From assembly GCA_015178975.1 (NCBI GenBank), contig WHVD01000003.1:1736001-1800000 (forward strand): a stretch of DNA of 64,000 nt, in the 5' to 3' direction. The DNA is from Hysterangium stoloniferum (taxonomy: Eukaryota > Basidiomycota > Agaricomycetes > Hysterangiales > Hysterangiaceae). The stretch's first letter is position 1; every line of letters begins with the position of its first letter. Both the position numbers and the translations under genes were made by a program. Below are positions 44,901 to 57,344 of the stretch, in pieces. The notes beneath the pieces are model-generated. The model ran no database searches. It had not been told where the DNA came from and worked only from the letters and a program-made list of their open reading frames with translations.

Positions 44901-47900
44901 TTTAGTCTATCTATCTGAACCAGTACCTCATCATCCCCAACAACGTAGCCGTAAGGCATCTCCAAACCGGCCGAGGCGAATCGGCCATTGTATCTGGCGT
45001 TAATACTCACACGTCACCAGGGATGTTTGGGTAGGTTGATTTAATATCGTCTTATAAATTGTCTTAATCTTCCTTTATTACCTCAGATTTTTGTCAGCTC
45101 AGAAGATGACTTCGACCAGCTCTAGATGTGCCACTTTTACCAACGAGGCAGACGGGTAAATATTTTATAGCGAGTCTCTTGATGTTGTTCGACGTTTCTT
45201 AATGCTTGGATAGATATGCAACCTCAGAGGGTGTTGTCTCCATTATAATCAAGACACAGAGTGCTGCCCTACGTGACGGAGACAATATTTTGGGTATCAT
45301 ACCGGCTACAAATACGATGCACAACGGGAGAACTCAAGGTCTCGTTGCCCCCAGTTCCAAAGTGCAGGCTGCACTGCAACGATCGCTTCTCAAATTAGCC
45401 GCCTTGAACCCGTCAGACATTGAGTAAGATATCTATGTATGCGGAGAAGAGTAAGCTGAATAGGCTGCAGTTTTTTTGAAGCGCATGGCACTGGAACTTC
45501 CCTCGGTGACTTAATAGAGATCCAGGGCATAAATGATGTGTTCCATGGTTCACATACGGATTCTCACCCTCTCATTATCGGCGCAGCTAAGTCATGTATT
45601 GGACATACGGAGACAACTTCCGGGTTAGTGGGCCTTATTAAGACCTTGTTGTCGTTCGCCAAGGGTGCCGTTCCGGGACTCACGCACATGAATGATACAA
45701 ATATAAATCCAGCGATTGAGTGCTCCATCGCCCCTATCCACATCCCTTACGATACCGTCAAGCTGAAGTGTCGTAATGAAGTACCCCTTCGTGCTTTGGT
45801 TGTGTGAGCATCGTCTCATTGACATCTCCTGGCTTTATTAACTTAAGACAAACCTATAGCGCATATGGGTTCGCGGGGACAAACGCAGGTGCTATAGTTG
45901 AGTCCCCACCAATTAACGCCAATACGATGACGTTAGATACTTCGGAGTCATCGCCCATGATTTTCGTTGTTAGTGCAAAAACACAGTCTGCGCTTCTTAC
46001 ATACGTACAAACTTACTTGGACTTTTGCAATCTGGCCCCTGAGAACGCATTTCGCTCCATTTGTTGCACCAGCTGCGTGGGCCGGGAGCATTACCGCCAT
46101 AGATTTGCCTGTGTTGTCACGGATATGCAGGATTTAATCCTTAAATTAAAGGAACGATTGTCTAACAAGAATCAAGTCACGGTTATGTCCAGCCCTCAAT
46201 TAATTCTAGGATTTCCGGGTCAAGGATCACAGTTCAATGGCATGGCCAATGATTTGGCAGACCGATTTTCAGGTTTCCGTGCCATTTTAACGGAATATGC
46301 ACAATTAGCGACATCGTTTGCTGGGTATCCTGTGCTGCCGCTTCTATTAAAGAGAACGGGAGAACAAGACAAGGAGATCGATCAGAGTGAGATCGCACAA
46401 CTCTGTATATTTGTCTATCAATGTGCCATCGTTAAATGGCTAGAGAGTCTGGGAATCCAGGGTCAGGCTGTGATCGGACACAGCCTTGGCGAGATCGCAG
46501 CTGCAGGTGCGCGACGAATTGCTTTTGTCCATTTTCAAGGCTTGCTGACCATTAACAGTTGCCAGCAGGGGGATCGATTATGTTGACGGTCTTAAATTCG
46601 TGATAGCTCGTGCAGATGCCTTAAAAGCCAATAATTCGAATCCTGGCGGTATGGTCGCCATTAGTGCTTCCGAGGCTATAATCCTGAAATATATCAGAGA
46701 TCTGGACATTACGGATCACGTCGTTATTGCTGTTTTCAATGGAGAGGAAAATCACGTTGTATCTGGTGCTAAATTTGGCATAGATCTCGTGTATACCAGA
46801 GCCAAAATGGATGGGATAAGATGCACGAAACTGAGGGTTGATCAAGGTCGGTAGCAACGACTGGCTATGCTTGCTCTCGTCTTATGATGCCCTAGGGTTC
46901 CACAGTCCTTGCATTGAGGCTTCTCTGCTGAAACTTCAAAATTGGCTCAAAAATAATGAGCAAGTTTTCAAGCCACTACAAGTACCATTCTTCTCAGCTG
47001 TTCATGCGGAGAAGATTTTTCCCAACCAGTGCCTTGGTTCTGATTATTGGGTCATTATCTTGAATTAATTTCTACGACGCGTGCTAAATTATCCAATAGG
47101 TTGAACATGCGAAGAATCCGGTCAAATTTTCACAGACAGTCATGAAGATCAGCCATGATAAATCACTCAACGTGTGTCTGGATATTGGTCCACAGCCTAC
47201 CATGTGGACCTCTTTACAGGACTTGGGCCTTTCAAATAAACAACTCATCGCTACAACCGGAAAGCATGGGAAAGACCAGCACTTGTCTTTTCTTAACGCC
47301 ATTGCAAGACTGTTCGAGAGTAATATTTTCGTGGATCTTCACAAGATCTATGAACAACGAGGGGACGTACCTCCGAAGACTACCGTTCCGACCTATCCCT
47401 TCCAGCGTCAACTTCATTATCCTGCTTTTGTCTATTCCCGCAAGACCAAGCTTGGGTTGGAGCGAGTACATATTGGGTCTACACCGGAATTAGCGGACCT
47501 TCTCTGGACGGATCAACTGCTTCTTGATCTCTTGTATGACCATCGTATCGAAGGACGGAAAGTACTTCCTGGTGCAGCCTTCGTGGATCTATTAGCAACG
47601 TTGAAGTCTAACACTTCGAGATATGTGGAGAGTCTTCGATTTCATCAACCACTGGTACTGGAAGAGCTGGGGATTCTGGTTCAAGCAGCATTGAAGTCGG
47701 ATGGCTCTTTTGAGGTTTTTGCAAAAAATGCCACTGGAGAACAGGATAGGGTATGTTCCGGTCGTCTGGTTAGCACACCAAGGAGTCCTCCACTCAAAAG
47801 ACCAGTGGTACCGGATGTTCCGCCCATCAAAGTTCTCAACCAGGAACAGGTCTACCAACCCTTCGAGAATAACATTCACTTCGGTACAGCATTCCGTAAT

Positions 47901-50302
47901 ATTACCAAGTTGTCTGTGTGGGCGGACCATGTAGACGCTTTAATCAGCATCACACCCTCACAGAATCCCAACCTCGACCGCATACGCAAGTTGGATCCGT
48001 GCTTTCACATGTGGGGCGCGCTCGCCGAATATTTAGGCGTCAATTATTCAGTGCGCAGCGAAGGATTTTTCCTCCCTACTTCGGTCGAGGGGTTTGAACT
48101 TTACACGGAAAACCTTCCATCCATACTCATCTGCAGATACTACCTTCCTATTACGACTAACAATAATCTTATGAGCGCTGCCGTTTCTTTTGACGTTTTG
48201 TCACCTACCGGAGACCTTCTCTTGACGTGCAGGTTCGTAATTTCACAATCTTCTTATGTCATTGAACGTATTTTGTTATAGGAACTATGCCATCGCCTGG
48301 CTGCCTAAAGGCATTGCGATTCAAGCGCCTGCTCCCAGCGTGTCTTCAAACTTATGGTTAATAAACACGTGGAGAGAAGAAGATATCCATATTCTACCAG
48401 CTTCTTCAAAACCTCTCCTCGGACATGACACTATTGTGGTGTATGCTAGCAGCACATTTAACAAGAACATAGTAGCGCCATTTGCCATCGGAGCATCAGA
48501 AGTTGTCTTCTTGGAACTCGGATTATCAGAAAAACGATTTTTCAAGATCGCTTCTGGTGAGCTCAAGGACGGGTACTTCCCTACCAAGAATGACCATTTG
48601 GGGTCCGTCAATGAATTAGATGGAAAGACCATCTCATTTGTCCTCGATGCAACTTGTTACTCAGTACCCGGCTCTGACTCCTTCTCTGCGTTCTGGAAAC
48701 ACGCTGTATGGTTGATGAAACTCACTACGAGCGGTAAAATTCACACAACAGGCTTCGTTGTTGTGTCATCGATGTCCTCACCCACAACAAGAACATATCC
48801 AATATCCCCGCCAGGTGTTAGTTCCGTAACACAGGGAATTCTAAGAGTATTTCGCAATGAATCAGGATTATCTCGAGACGTCGTTTGGGGCCTCGATGTG
48901 CCTAATGACTTACCTGGATATATCCTGTCAGAACTGATTACACGCGAAATCACAATACGGCGGAATGATGGTGAAGGCTGCAGTTCCATTACTGCGTATC
49001 GACGGGTTCCAGATTGCAAAGATGAATCTGTTGCACGACTCGTCCCAGTTCTAATTCCTGCCACTCAGAACACAACGGTTGAAATAAATCTATCCGGTAC
49101 TGTCGTTATTGTCGGAATGGGAAGTATCGGCTATCAATTGGCTTCGCATTTTATGAAGGCTGGCTGTAAGGGGGTTATTTTTATGGGACGCAGGGCGATG
49201 GACGATTTAACGGTGAGGATTTAGCTCAAACATGTCAATATGCTTCCTGGCTTACCCACAGCCATTTTGTATAGGTTCTGAAGGGGCTTGATTCCTTGAA
49301 AGCTCGAGTGCCTGGTATTATCGAGTATTTGCAATGTGATATAACGGATCTTTCGAGTGTTCGTCTAACACTCCAACTGATCCACGCACAACTTGGGCCC
49401 ATCCGCAATATAGTACATACTGCAGGCATCGTGAGAGACAATACCTTCTATAAACTGACTGAGCAGGAATTCGAACGAGTTCTCAGTCCGAAAGTCCTAG
49501 GGGCGTGGAACCTACATCTTGTCGGCCAGGAAATGGACCTAGATCTCGACAACTTTGTCGTGATCAGTAGCATAAGGTGTGCCAGAAGTTTTGTAATGCA
49601 ATTCGATTCAATAAATAATTATGTGCTATTTTTCAGTGTACCCCTTGGTAACAGAGGACAAGCCGCTTATGTCGGTGCAAACGCTTTCTTAGACACTCTA
49701 GTGGCATACAGGCAAAGCCTTGGTCTCCCAGGTGTATCCCTTCAACTTGGTGCCTGGGAGTCCTACTTGGTCCAGAATCTGGATCTTACTAACTCTATGG
49801 TTTCCGTCATGAGCCATGATCAAGGCATGCCACTGATCATGAAGGCGCTCACATCTCCCGAGCCAGTGCAAGTTATTGCGAATCTGAATTTAAGACATTT
49901 AGCAGATGACCGCATCCTTTTAAAGGATCCTATGTACTGCGAGCTACTTGTGAGCGTCGCGGCAAAGAGCCATGAGGAGCCGAAGGTGCCAGATTCCAAA
50001 ACAGTGGTGGAAGGAAAAATAATCGAGATCTTGAGGGATATCCTAGAGTATGGACCTGACGATGAATTAGGTTGGTCCTGTTTGTTGATTATCATCTGTG
50101 CATACTAAATTCCACATAAATAGATCTAGAGGACTCGTTGACATCCTGTGGAATAGATTCAATTTCCTTTGCTCAGGCAAGAGGCCGAATAATGCAAGCT
50201 ATCGGTGTGGATATCCCGATATTGTATCTATCTGACTCTTTTTCAATAAAGGACATGATATCGGGTGTTTTCTCGAACGTCTATGTCAGCGAGCAGATGT
50301 AA
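41906..50302 (+). CDS. Hybrid synthase: A - carrier - KS - AT - DH - KR - carrier
   Basis: Multi-domain synthase of about 2,400 residues with roughly 17 short introns, all resolvable in frame. Adenylation domain (41906-43800): ISSGAATNDDS, IMGMTELRG, GELCVSSRMICNGYL, FRTGDIYRR, and a terminal IPYTRKRIIFRKK resembling basidiomycete adenylate-forming reductases. First carrier: FAELGMDSAMA. KS (44230-45900): VETACSGGLVALDQ (Cys), EAHGTGTSLGD (His), SCIGHTETTSG (His). AT (46190-47320): GFPGQGSQFNG, GHSLGEIAAA. DH (47450-48280): YDHRIEGRKVLPGAAFVDLL, LDPCFHMWG. KR (49080-49960): VIVGMGSIGYQLA, NRGQAAYVGANAFLD (Tyr). Final carrier: TSCGIDSISFAQ, ending SEQM. I see no condensation, methyltransferase, enoyl reductase or release domain. 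Catalytic residues appear present; it looks functional. Substrate and product unknown. Confidence 0.9.
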
Positions 50303-51026
50303 TTACTACATGAGATTATATTTTGTCTTGCCCTAGAAAAGTTCTGATACATCGAATATATTGAAATCAACTGTATTACCCAACCAACTAAATGACGGCT
50401 CATATGCTCACACCAGTGATAGATAACCGTGTTATATATTTAAGTTTCATTTTCGCAGACTGACGCCTAAGTTGCTCACCCACAGAGATTCCAAGTAAGG
50501 CGTAAGTAGTACTGTTATACATTGGAGTTTATATACTACATCTAGTACTTGATACTATTTAGTAGATATATGTAGTTGCTCACCCACAGATGTGTTCCAA
50601 TTAAGGCTTAATACTATTTAGCTCCCCGCTTCTACATATATATGGACCCACATGGTGTAATATATACTTATAAATATATCAATGTGCTTGTGGTCGAATC
50701 TAATTGCGCCACATGGTATCGGAGGGCCGACAGTGTGACACTCTGACCAAAGGGAAATTTGACGGTATGACTTGCAAAAATTAAAAGCACGCTCAGGAGG
50801 TGTTTTTAATTTCTGTAAGTTCTCCGACCCGAGTGCAAGGCCCGCAAGAACTTAAAAGTATACCAGACACCCCACCATCTGGTGCCGATAGAGAAAACAC
50901 CTTAGTCATTCAATTATTACATTCTCTAGTCTCACGAGCGCTCTTCACCACTCAATATGAGCGGTAGCTTTTTGGACACACGTCAGGGTCAATACAATCG
51001 ATTTCCTGTACTCCTTCCGAAATTAC
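50303..51026. other. Intergenic region with LTR-like debris
   Basis: Contains a direct repeat (GTTGCTCACCCACAGA at about 50471 and 50576, each followed by CCAAgTAAGGC-like sequence). At 50714-50727 is TGGTATCGGAGGGC just after GCGCCACA, which resembles an LTR end followed by an initiator-tRNA primer site as in Copia elements. No coding remnant follows, so it is at most a fragment. Confidence 0.4.
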
Positions 51027-51030
51027 ATGC

Positions 51031-51144
51031 CATGTGTTATCCTGGATATCGCATTCATCCAGCCTGGCTACGAACATATAGAAGATGCATGTGTTATCCT
51101 GGATATCGCATTCATCCAGCCGGAATACAAACATATAGAAGATG
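51031..51144 (+). repeat. 57-bp tandem duplication upstream of the transporter
   Basis: Two copies, starting CATGTGTTATCCTGGATATC at 51031 and 51088, nearly identical. The period is a multiple of three, so a small upstream frame (51027-51248) keeps reading and repeats 19 residues (CVILDIAFIQPGYEHIEDA). That frame ends in ATGA, overlapping the transporter start codon. Confidence 0.9.
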
Positions 51145-51244
51145 TCACAATATGTGCAAGAGTAGACCCCACCTTCAAAAGTCACGGGTTGAAGAACTAT
51201 ACTGCGTTAGATACTACTGGTCGCTCTTCTGATAGTCACCAACC

Positions 51245-53362
51245 ATGAGCACTAGTTCCCTTCCCGGGCTTCCTGACGTTGCATCCAATGAGCAGTCGGT
51301 CACCCCAAGGCTGGATTCACCAACACCACAGCGAGATAGAGGACTTCGTTTTTGGCTCATTATTCTGACAATTTGTCTCAGTCAATTTCTTTCAGCCCTC
51401 GAACTTTCCATTGTCTCCACCGCACTTCCGACTATCGTCGCATCATTAAAAGGTAACAACTTTGTATGGGTAGGATCAGCGTATGCGCTTTCCTCGTCAG
51501 CCATCCTTCCGATGAGTGGCGGAATTGCTGAGATATTTGGACGAAAGTCGGCGTTGGTTTCATCAATTGGGTTCTTTGGTGTGGGTAGCGCAGTCTGCGG
51601 TGCTGCGCAAAGCATGAACATGCTTATCGCCGGTCGCACAATCCAAGGTATCGGCGGTGGCGGAATTATCTCCCTTTCTTCGATAGTGATGGGGGATTTG
51701 GTCCCCCTCGAGGAACGTGGGTTGTACGGCGGCCTATTCGGATTGTAAGTTGTTCCTTTTGAACACAGATAGCTCCACCTACCAACGTATGCCTTTTAAA
51801 GAACGTGGAGTCTGGCAGCTACGATAAGTCCTCTACTGGGTGGGAGTCTCGCAAATAGTGGGCTATGGAGATGGATTTTTTGTATGTCTATGCTTTTTTT
51901 TTAGGTCTTAGTTTAATATAAATACATTATAGATCTTAACCTTCCATTGTGTGGTGTCACTGGCATACTGACACTCGTCTTGCTTAAGCTTCCCACGCCG
52001 CCGGGTTCCTTCCGGGACAAAGTCTCCCGTATGGACTGGCTGTGAGCTTTAACTTACTTTTTATTGCATTTTATGTGCTCACCCTAATGGGGAATCATCC
52101 AGTGGTAATTTTATTATAATCGCCTCCTCATGTGCAGCCACTTTTGGCGTGACTCGAGGCGGTATAAATGCACCTTGGTCTTCGGCACAGGTTTTGGCAC
52201 CTTTGATTGCTGGTGTGGTCGGCATAGCAGGATTCATCGTATACGAGGCCCTTGTGGCCAAAAATCCCCTGGTGGGTCATACCATTATCCTTGTTATTCC
52301 TTCCGGAAAATAAACACGATATACAGGTTCCTTGGCATATCCTTTCCAACAGAACTAGTAGTAGTGCGTAAGTTTCAATTGTTTATTATACGCATTTCAA
52401 TGCACATTCATTGTTTATCAGCTATATCCAAACCCTTATCCTCCCTATTACAACTATTGCTGTTGTTTGTGAGCGTTAGACCCTTTGTCCTTGCATAATT
52501 AATTCTGACTGGATCTCAGATTACATCCCTGTATACTTCCAAGCCGTCAGGGGTGCAAGTGCGATCCATGCAGGTGTACTCATGCTAGGTCTTACGTCCA
52601 TTCCGTTGGGTGCGGTTCTCGGGGGCGCTTCAGTGAGATTCTCCCAACGTTATCGTCCGCAAATTTGGTCTGGTTGGATCTTGATGATCATTGGCGTCAC
52701 ATTGTTGACTTTGATTAAATCGGATACGATGACTGGATTTGCAATCGGATTTTGTGTCATCTATGGAGCTGGTGCAGGGTGAGTCTACAGGTTTGAGCAT
52801 TATAGCCATCTTCTAATTGTGACTTCTATATTAAAGAATAAATTATGCTACACAAGTCTTCCCGACACAGGCACCTTTGCCAATCTCCGTTGGTGCGCAT
52901 GCATTAGCTTTCCAGGCCTTCATGCGTACCTTTGCAGCTGTAAGCATCGATTTCTTTCCGATATTTAATTTGATTAACATAAACCAGGTCTGGGGGGTAA
53001 CCATCGGGGGCGCCATTCTCCAAAACGAATTGAAACGTCGTCTACCCCAGGAATTCCTTTCCCAGTCCCCCCAGGGCGTCGCAATCGTATTCTCGGTCAT
53101 TCCCCAAATTTCGAACCTCCCTGAACCACTAAATGACCAAGTTAGGCAGGCATTCGTTGATTCTTTACGACAAATCTGGATCTCTCTTGCTGGCATCTCT
53201 GGATTGGGACTGTTCGCCTCCCTCTTCATGCGTGGCCTCCCGCTGCACAAGCAGACGGACAAGAATTGGGCACCCATGCAAAAAATACCTGATCCAGAAG
53301 CACTGAAGGTGGCATACATCCCTGGGGAAAAGAGCGCCTCATCAGATGGCCTTCATGAGTAA
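51245..53362 (+). CDS. MFS drug:H+ antiporter, DHA2-type (14 TM)
   Basis: Plasma-membrane proton antiporter of the kind found with natural-product genes. A hydrophilic N-terminal tail of about 35 residues is followed by TM1 (FWLIILTICLSQFLSALELS), ALPTIVASLKG, the motif-A-like GGIAEIFGRKSAL, AGRTIQGIGGGGIISLSSIV, and later GAGINYATQVFPTQAPLPIS and WGVTIGGAILQNELKRRLP, as in the 14-helix class. About eight introns, e.g. after GLYGGLFGL (GTAAGTTG...TTAAAG) and before VWGVTIGG. All splice in frame; the product is about 560 residues ending SDGLHE. It lies same-strand downstream of the synthase, 940 bp away. Export of the synthase product or self-protection is inferred. Confidence 0.92.
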
Positions 53363-53460
53363 CGATACCCCCATGAAATAAGTGATACATGAAGGAATTG
53401 AAAATAAGCGCCTAACAACCAAGCCACTGTTGTACTAGATGAAATAGGATGTGTAGATAT

Positions 53461-53641
53461 TGTTGGGATTTATTCATGCAAGCCGTTATCGGTTTTATGC
53501 TCTTTTTCGTTATACTAGACGTCGGCTAGGTTGTACTTTACAGCAGCTTAGTCATCGGTTATATTTACAGCTGTTTGCATTACGTAAGGAGCGCGCTTGT
53601 ATTAGTTTTTGCAGAACGTGTCCAACTTGCGAACGCGATAT
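53461..53641 (+). repeat. LTR fragment related to the TRIM-like element
   Basis: Starts TGTTGGGATTTATTCATGCA and shares GCAAGCCGTT and ACAGCAGCTTAGTCATCGG with the 139-bp repeats at 4396 and 5237 (TGTTGGGATTTATTAGG..., ACAGTAGCTTAGTCATCGG). GATAT occurs just before it (53456-53460) and again at 53637-53641. The right end is not a clean CA, so the duplication is uncertain. Confidence 0.55.
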
Positions 53642-55224
53642 CTCCACGAATACACCACTAAATCACACAAAGACTAGATAGTTTGTCTTGTAATTAAATA
53701 TACTAGTGCTTTTCTATATTACTTTCTCCTCACATAACATTTGTCTCTATGCTAGTGTACATGCAGCTCACAAACTCATTTGCAGGCTGTACAATGGACT
53801 GTAGAACCTGAACCTATAATATAGTGTTTATATAGTATATATCTAGTGTTACCAACCTTCCCCTTTTACTGACTGTCCCATGGAATGTGTAAAGTCAAGT
53901 TGACCATGTTTTGGCACCTCCTCCTTGCAAACTCATTTATACAGGAACCACTGGCCGATCTACCTCTCCTGTGGAGCATGTTGTAGCTAATATGTGTATT
54001 TACTGCCTAATGTACATTTTTTGTAACAGATGTGATCCCAGCATGCCCAGCAATGTTCCCGCCTTGCCTGGAAAATGGATCACTCGAGAGTAAGCTGAGA
54101 CCTGTAGATATATCAGAAGGAAATGATATAAAACAGTCATTAAATGTAAATACCATGTGGGAGAACATTTGAGATACCATAATCAGATGCCAAAGTCTCC
54201 CACTGCACTCCTATGGGCACCAGTCATCCATCCACTCTTACACAACTCCCACACTCTCAAAGTGCATCAAAAGTGTGTCTTGACGACACATGTAGTATTT
54301 CTGCATACTTTTGAGTTGGAGATAAAGCACTGTATTTCATTGTCAGTGAAAATGAAAGAATGGCAACAAAATGAGGAACATAGCACCAGTTCTACCTGCA
54401 GAAGTTGTAGTAGCTGAATATGTAGCAGGGAATGACTCATCCAGGCATGCTAGCATTCCCATTCACATTCATGCTTGGGTTTTTTGGCTTTGGGGTCAAA
54501 TCTGTGGGGAAAAAGGAGGTGGAGAAAGACCGGGTTGGTTGGAAGGCATTGGTGGATCAGTCTTCATGTGTAAGACAATGCTGGTGTAGAGCTGGTACCA
54601 GCACTGGTGGAGGATAAAAGGAATGTGTTCTTCTGTGGTGAAATGGATGGTGGCAGCATTTGATGAGGCAGGGAGTTAGTGATGGAGATATGGTCAAAAT
54701 GTGTTGGAGGGAGCAGGGATGGTCAAAAAGGGGTGTGGAGGGATTGGTAAAGTTGTGTATTGTTTGTGTAGGATAGGACATGGCAACAAAGACTATTAGC
54801 AGCTCAATCTTAAAGGAATGCAAATTTGCTCACCATTCCCAAAAGTACCAACTGCTAACCACCCTCAATGATGAGGTGCCCTCCTTATCATGTCTATCTT
54901 TGTATCAATACTTCAGACTGTTACGACCTGTTCCTGGATGTTTCAATATCCGACTTCCAACTTCTGACTTCTGACCTCCAACTACGGAACATCATAGTTA
55001 CCATATCTTCCACATTCTTCCCTTGTTCCGCATTTGGTAATTTGTCTTGACAAATATTCACTCGTTTGTTTATTATATTCCTGTTTTGGAATATTGTCTC
55101 CCCAATTCGTCTTGTTGTATTCCCATTTCAGAATACTTCCATTTCTGTCTTATTGTGGTCTTAGTTTGTAGTACAATAATGAGAAGATTTATATTAGTTT
55201 CTGCAAATTTGTACTTTACTTTAG
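53642..55224. other. Gene-free stretch
   Basis: Only short frames, both strands, without recognisable domains. Probably decayed mobile DNA. Confidence 0.4.
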
Positions 55225-55475
55225 ATCTGATATCGACTTATGTAGTTTCTTATTCCCTCTTCCGTCTTTCTGTATGCTCAATATTCGGAACTCTTCAGAA
55301 CTCTGAATATCCATATCTTCCATTGTAAGTCTCACCTTTGAAATTAAGGACTTTGAGCGTTTGTGTAGAGGTGCAGCACATAAGCTGAAGCCAATGTCCT
55401 GACCCTATCTGATAGTTCCCGACTTCCTGGTGACTTTCCAATAGTTCTGGAATAAGTTCCCAACACGGCACTTAA
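55225..55475 (+). repeat. Dispersed repeat, copy D
   Basis: CTTATGTAGTTTCTTATTCC and CTGTATGCTCAATATTCGG match copy B; AAATTAAGGACTTTGAGCG, the core GCAGCACATAAGCTGAAGCC (about 55373) and CCTGACCCTATCTGATAG match copy C. It joins the B-type and C-type segments in one unit of at least 250 bp. Confidence 0.78.
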
Positions 55476-55735
55476 CACAGACTCATGTTGGCATGTCAAT
55501 GAAGATAAACATGAAGCTGTCTCAAGGTTTCCCTGAGCCAAAGGAAAGATGTAAAATTGAGCTAAAAGAAATCTCCCACGCTCCCTCAAAAGCTTTATTC
55601 ATTATGGGTAATAAAAGGTCAGTCTCTGTGAAATGAAAAGCAGGGAAGAAAACTTTACTTACAGATGAGGGAAAAGGTATGTCTCTGACCTCTTGAGAAC
55701 ATTGGTGTTGATATTCAGCATCTCCAGATGCTGGC

Positions 55736-57329
55736 ATGAAAACCAGGTCATACTCGGACACTGCACATAGATGTGTCACTTGGGCACACCTACTCTCCAA
55801 CACTGACCTGGATGACAATGCACTTCAGGATACTTCAAAAGATGCAGCTGTTGATGGCTATAGACCAGAAGTAGATGCTAGTGACAGTGTTGATTCTGAA
55901 GACATTGTGATGGTCAGTGCTGATAGTGAGAAAGATGATGACAACAGCACCGTTGAGGAGGAACAGAAGCTGAAGAGGAGGGCAAAGACTAAGGGAAGGC
56001 TTCCCAAAGCGGCTGTGAAGGCACAACCAACATTGTCAGACAATGACCTACAGTAAGTATGTACTTCAATCATCTGACACTTGTACCCCTGACTTTGTGA
56101 CATCAGCTTTAGCCATCTTCATTCCACTTGGATTTTCAAATGGGCAAGGCAGACTTACTATTCCATTTGGTGCCACCTTTGCTGAAGCACTGCATAATAT
56201 ACATGAGTTTATGGGATGCCATAACTTTGCTAGAAAGCCAGATCTACTGTATGTTCTCAAGGGAAGTCCACATAAAGGCATCAACCTTCACACTGAGATA
56301 GATTGGGAGGGTCTGAAGCAGCATGCTCGCTTGGTCCATACAAAAGATGCAATTATCAATGGCAAACTTCTTGTTGATGAGTCCCAGGGGTAAGCTTGTG
56401 TCTGCCTGGACTGGCAGGTGCATCTTGCTGACAAATTACAAAGTATATGGCCTCCTTGTGAAAGAGACTTGCAGATACGACTACCAGTGCTCTTAATGCC
56501 CATGCTAGCAGCAGAAAATGCAGGGACAAAACTGTAGAGCTGCCAATGTTGAACTTGGTTACAACTGCTGGGTCAGGGGGGCTGCAGTTAGATGAGAGTG
56601 AACTAATGTCTATCAAGGAGAAAGAAAAGATGCAGATTCTCAAAAATCGACTCAAGCAATGCACCAAGTGTGGTGAGGAAGTGTATTGCAAAGTCAACAA
56701 GCATGCCATGCATGTGCCTCTGACTTTGGTGCAAATTCATGCATGGGCATGTGTGATAGTGAGTGGAACAAACTAATATATTATATATTGCTGACCTTGA
56801 GATAGACCCATGATACACATGGAGTAACACTGGATATTCTACCTGACACTGGTGCATTTGAAGACTTCCATACCACCAGAGCTGAATGTCTTTCAAAAAC
56901 AGCTTCTGTACCTACACTAGCCACTGGACCTTGCCCTATGGACATGACCAATGCTACAGCCCCATTTGCTGCCATGATGATGGGCATGGCCTCAAAATTT
57001 GCAAGCATGATGCATGCACCTCCAGTGGCTCAGGCCCCTACTGTCCTTAGCACAGCAACAGTGGCCAACTCTAGCAACGGTGGTGGTCTGTCGAACATGA
57101 GTTTTGACATTGATTACCCAGAGATGGAGGTTTTTTTTAGGAACTTATGGAACACCATCCTCAGCATCGTGGCCTAGATGGCATAGCTGCTAACCTTGTG
57201 GCAAAGGATTTCCTTTGCATTGATGAGATAGCAGGAATGTCAGAGAGTTGGTTTGAGGGACCACCATGCAGCTTGAGTGAAGGAAATGCAAACTTTGTCT
57301 CCAAAGCTGTGAAGAAGGCAGTTAACTGA
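55736..57329 (+). pseudogene. Degraded intron-containing gene, function unknown
   Basis: Exon-like pieces with plausible splice sites: an acidic first part (SDSVDSEDIVMVSADSEKDD) ending before GTAAGTATG at 56054, acceptor at 56106; a second part AIFIPLGFSNGQGRLTIPFG, LLYVLKGSPHKGINLH ending before GTAAGC at 56390; a third with KQCTKCGEEVYCKVNKHAMH (a Cys/His cluster) and PLTLVQIHAWACVI; then THDTHGVTLDILPDTGAFED, MMMGMASKFASMM, and a tail MEHHPQHRGLDGIAANL, CIDEIAGMSESWFEG. A T-run near 57130 breaks the frame. The layout recalls uncharacterised proteins often found in Agaricomycete genomes. It is convergent with the transposase pseudogene at 57345. Confidence 0.5.
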
Positions 57330-57344
57330 GCACAGTGTGATTCT

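Noticed and set aside
41906-50302. Reading the synthase as a pseudogene because frames change many times
   Set aside because: Every break coincides with a GT...AG intron of 45-65 bp that restores the domain frame (for example ACACTG|GTCCGT...ACACAG|AAGGC near 43183, GGTG|GTAAGG...GCATAG|CGTTC near 44660), and no motif is lost.
41906-50302. Calling the synthase a swainsonine-type (SwnK) enzyme
   Set aside because: It shares the A-T-KS-AT start, but it has a DH domain, lacks a terminal reductase and has no associated swn-like genes in the window.
50957-51232. 91-codon frame upstream of the transporter as a gene
   Set aside because: It overlaps the tandem repeat in another frame, with biased composition and no domain; the 51027-51248 uORF is the more meaningful reading.
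53461-53641. Complete solo LTR with GATAT duplication
   Set aside because: GATAT occurs on both sides but the right border does not end in CA and the length differs from the 139-bp relatives, so only an LTR-related fragment is called.
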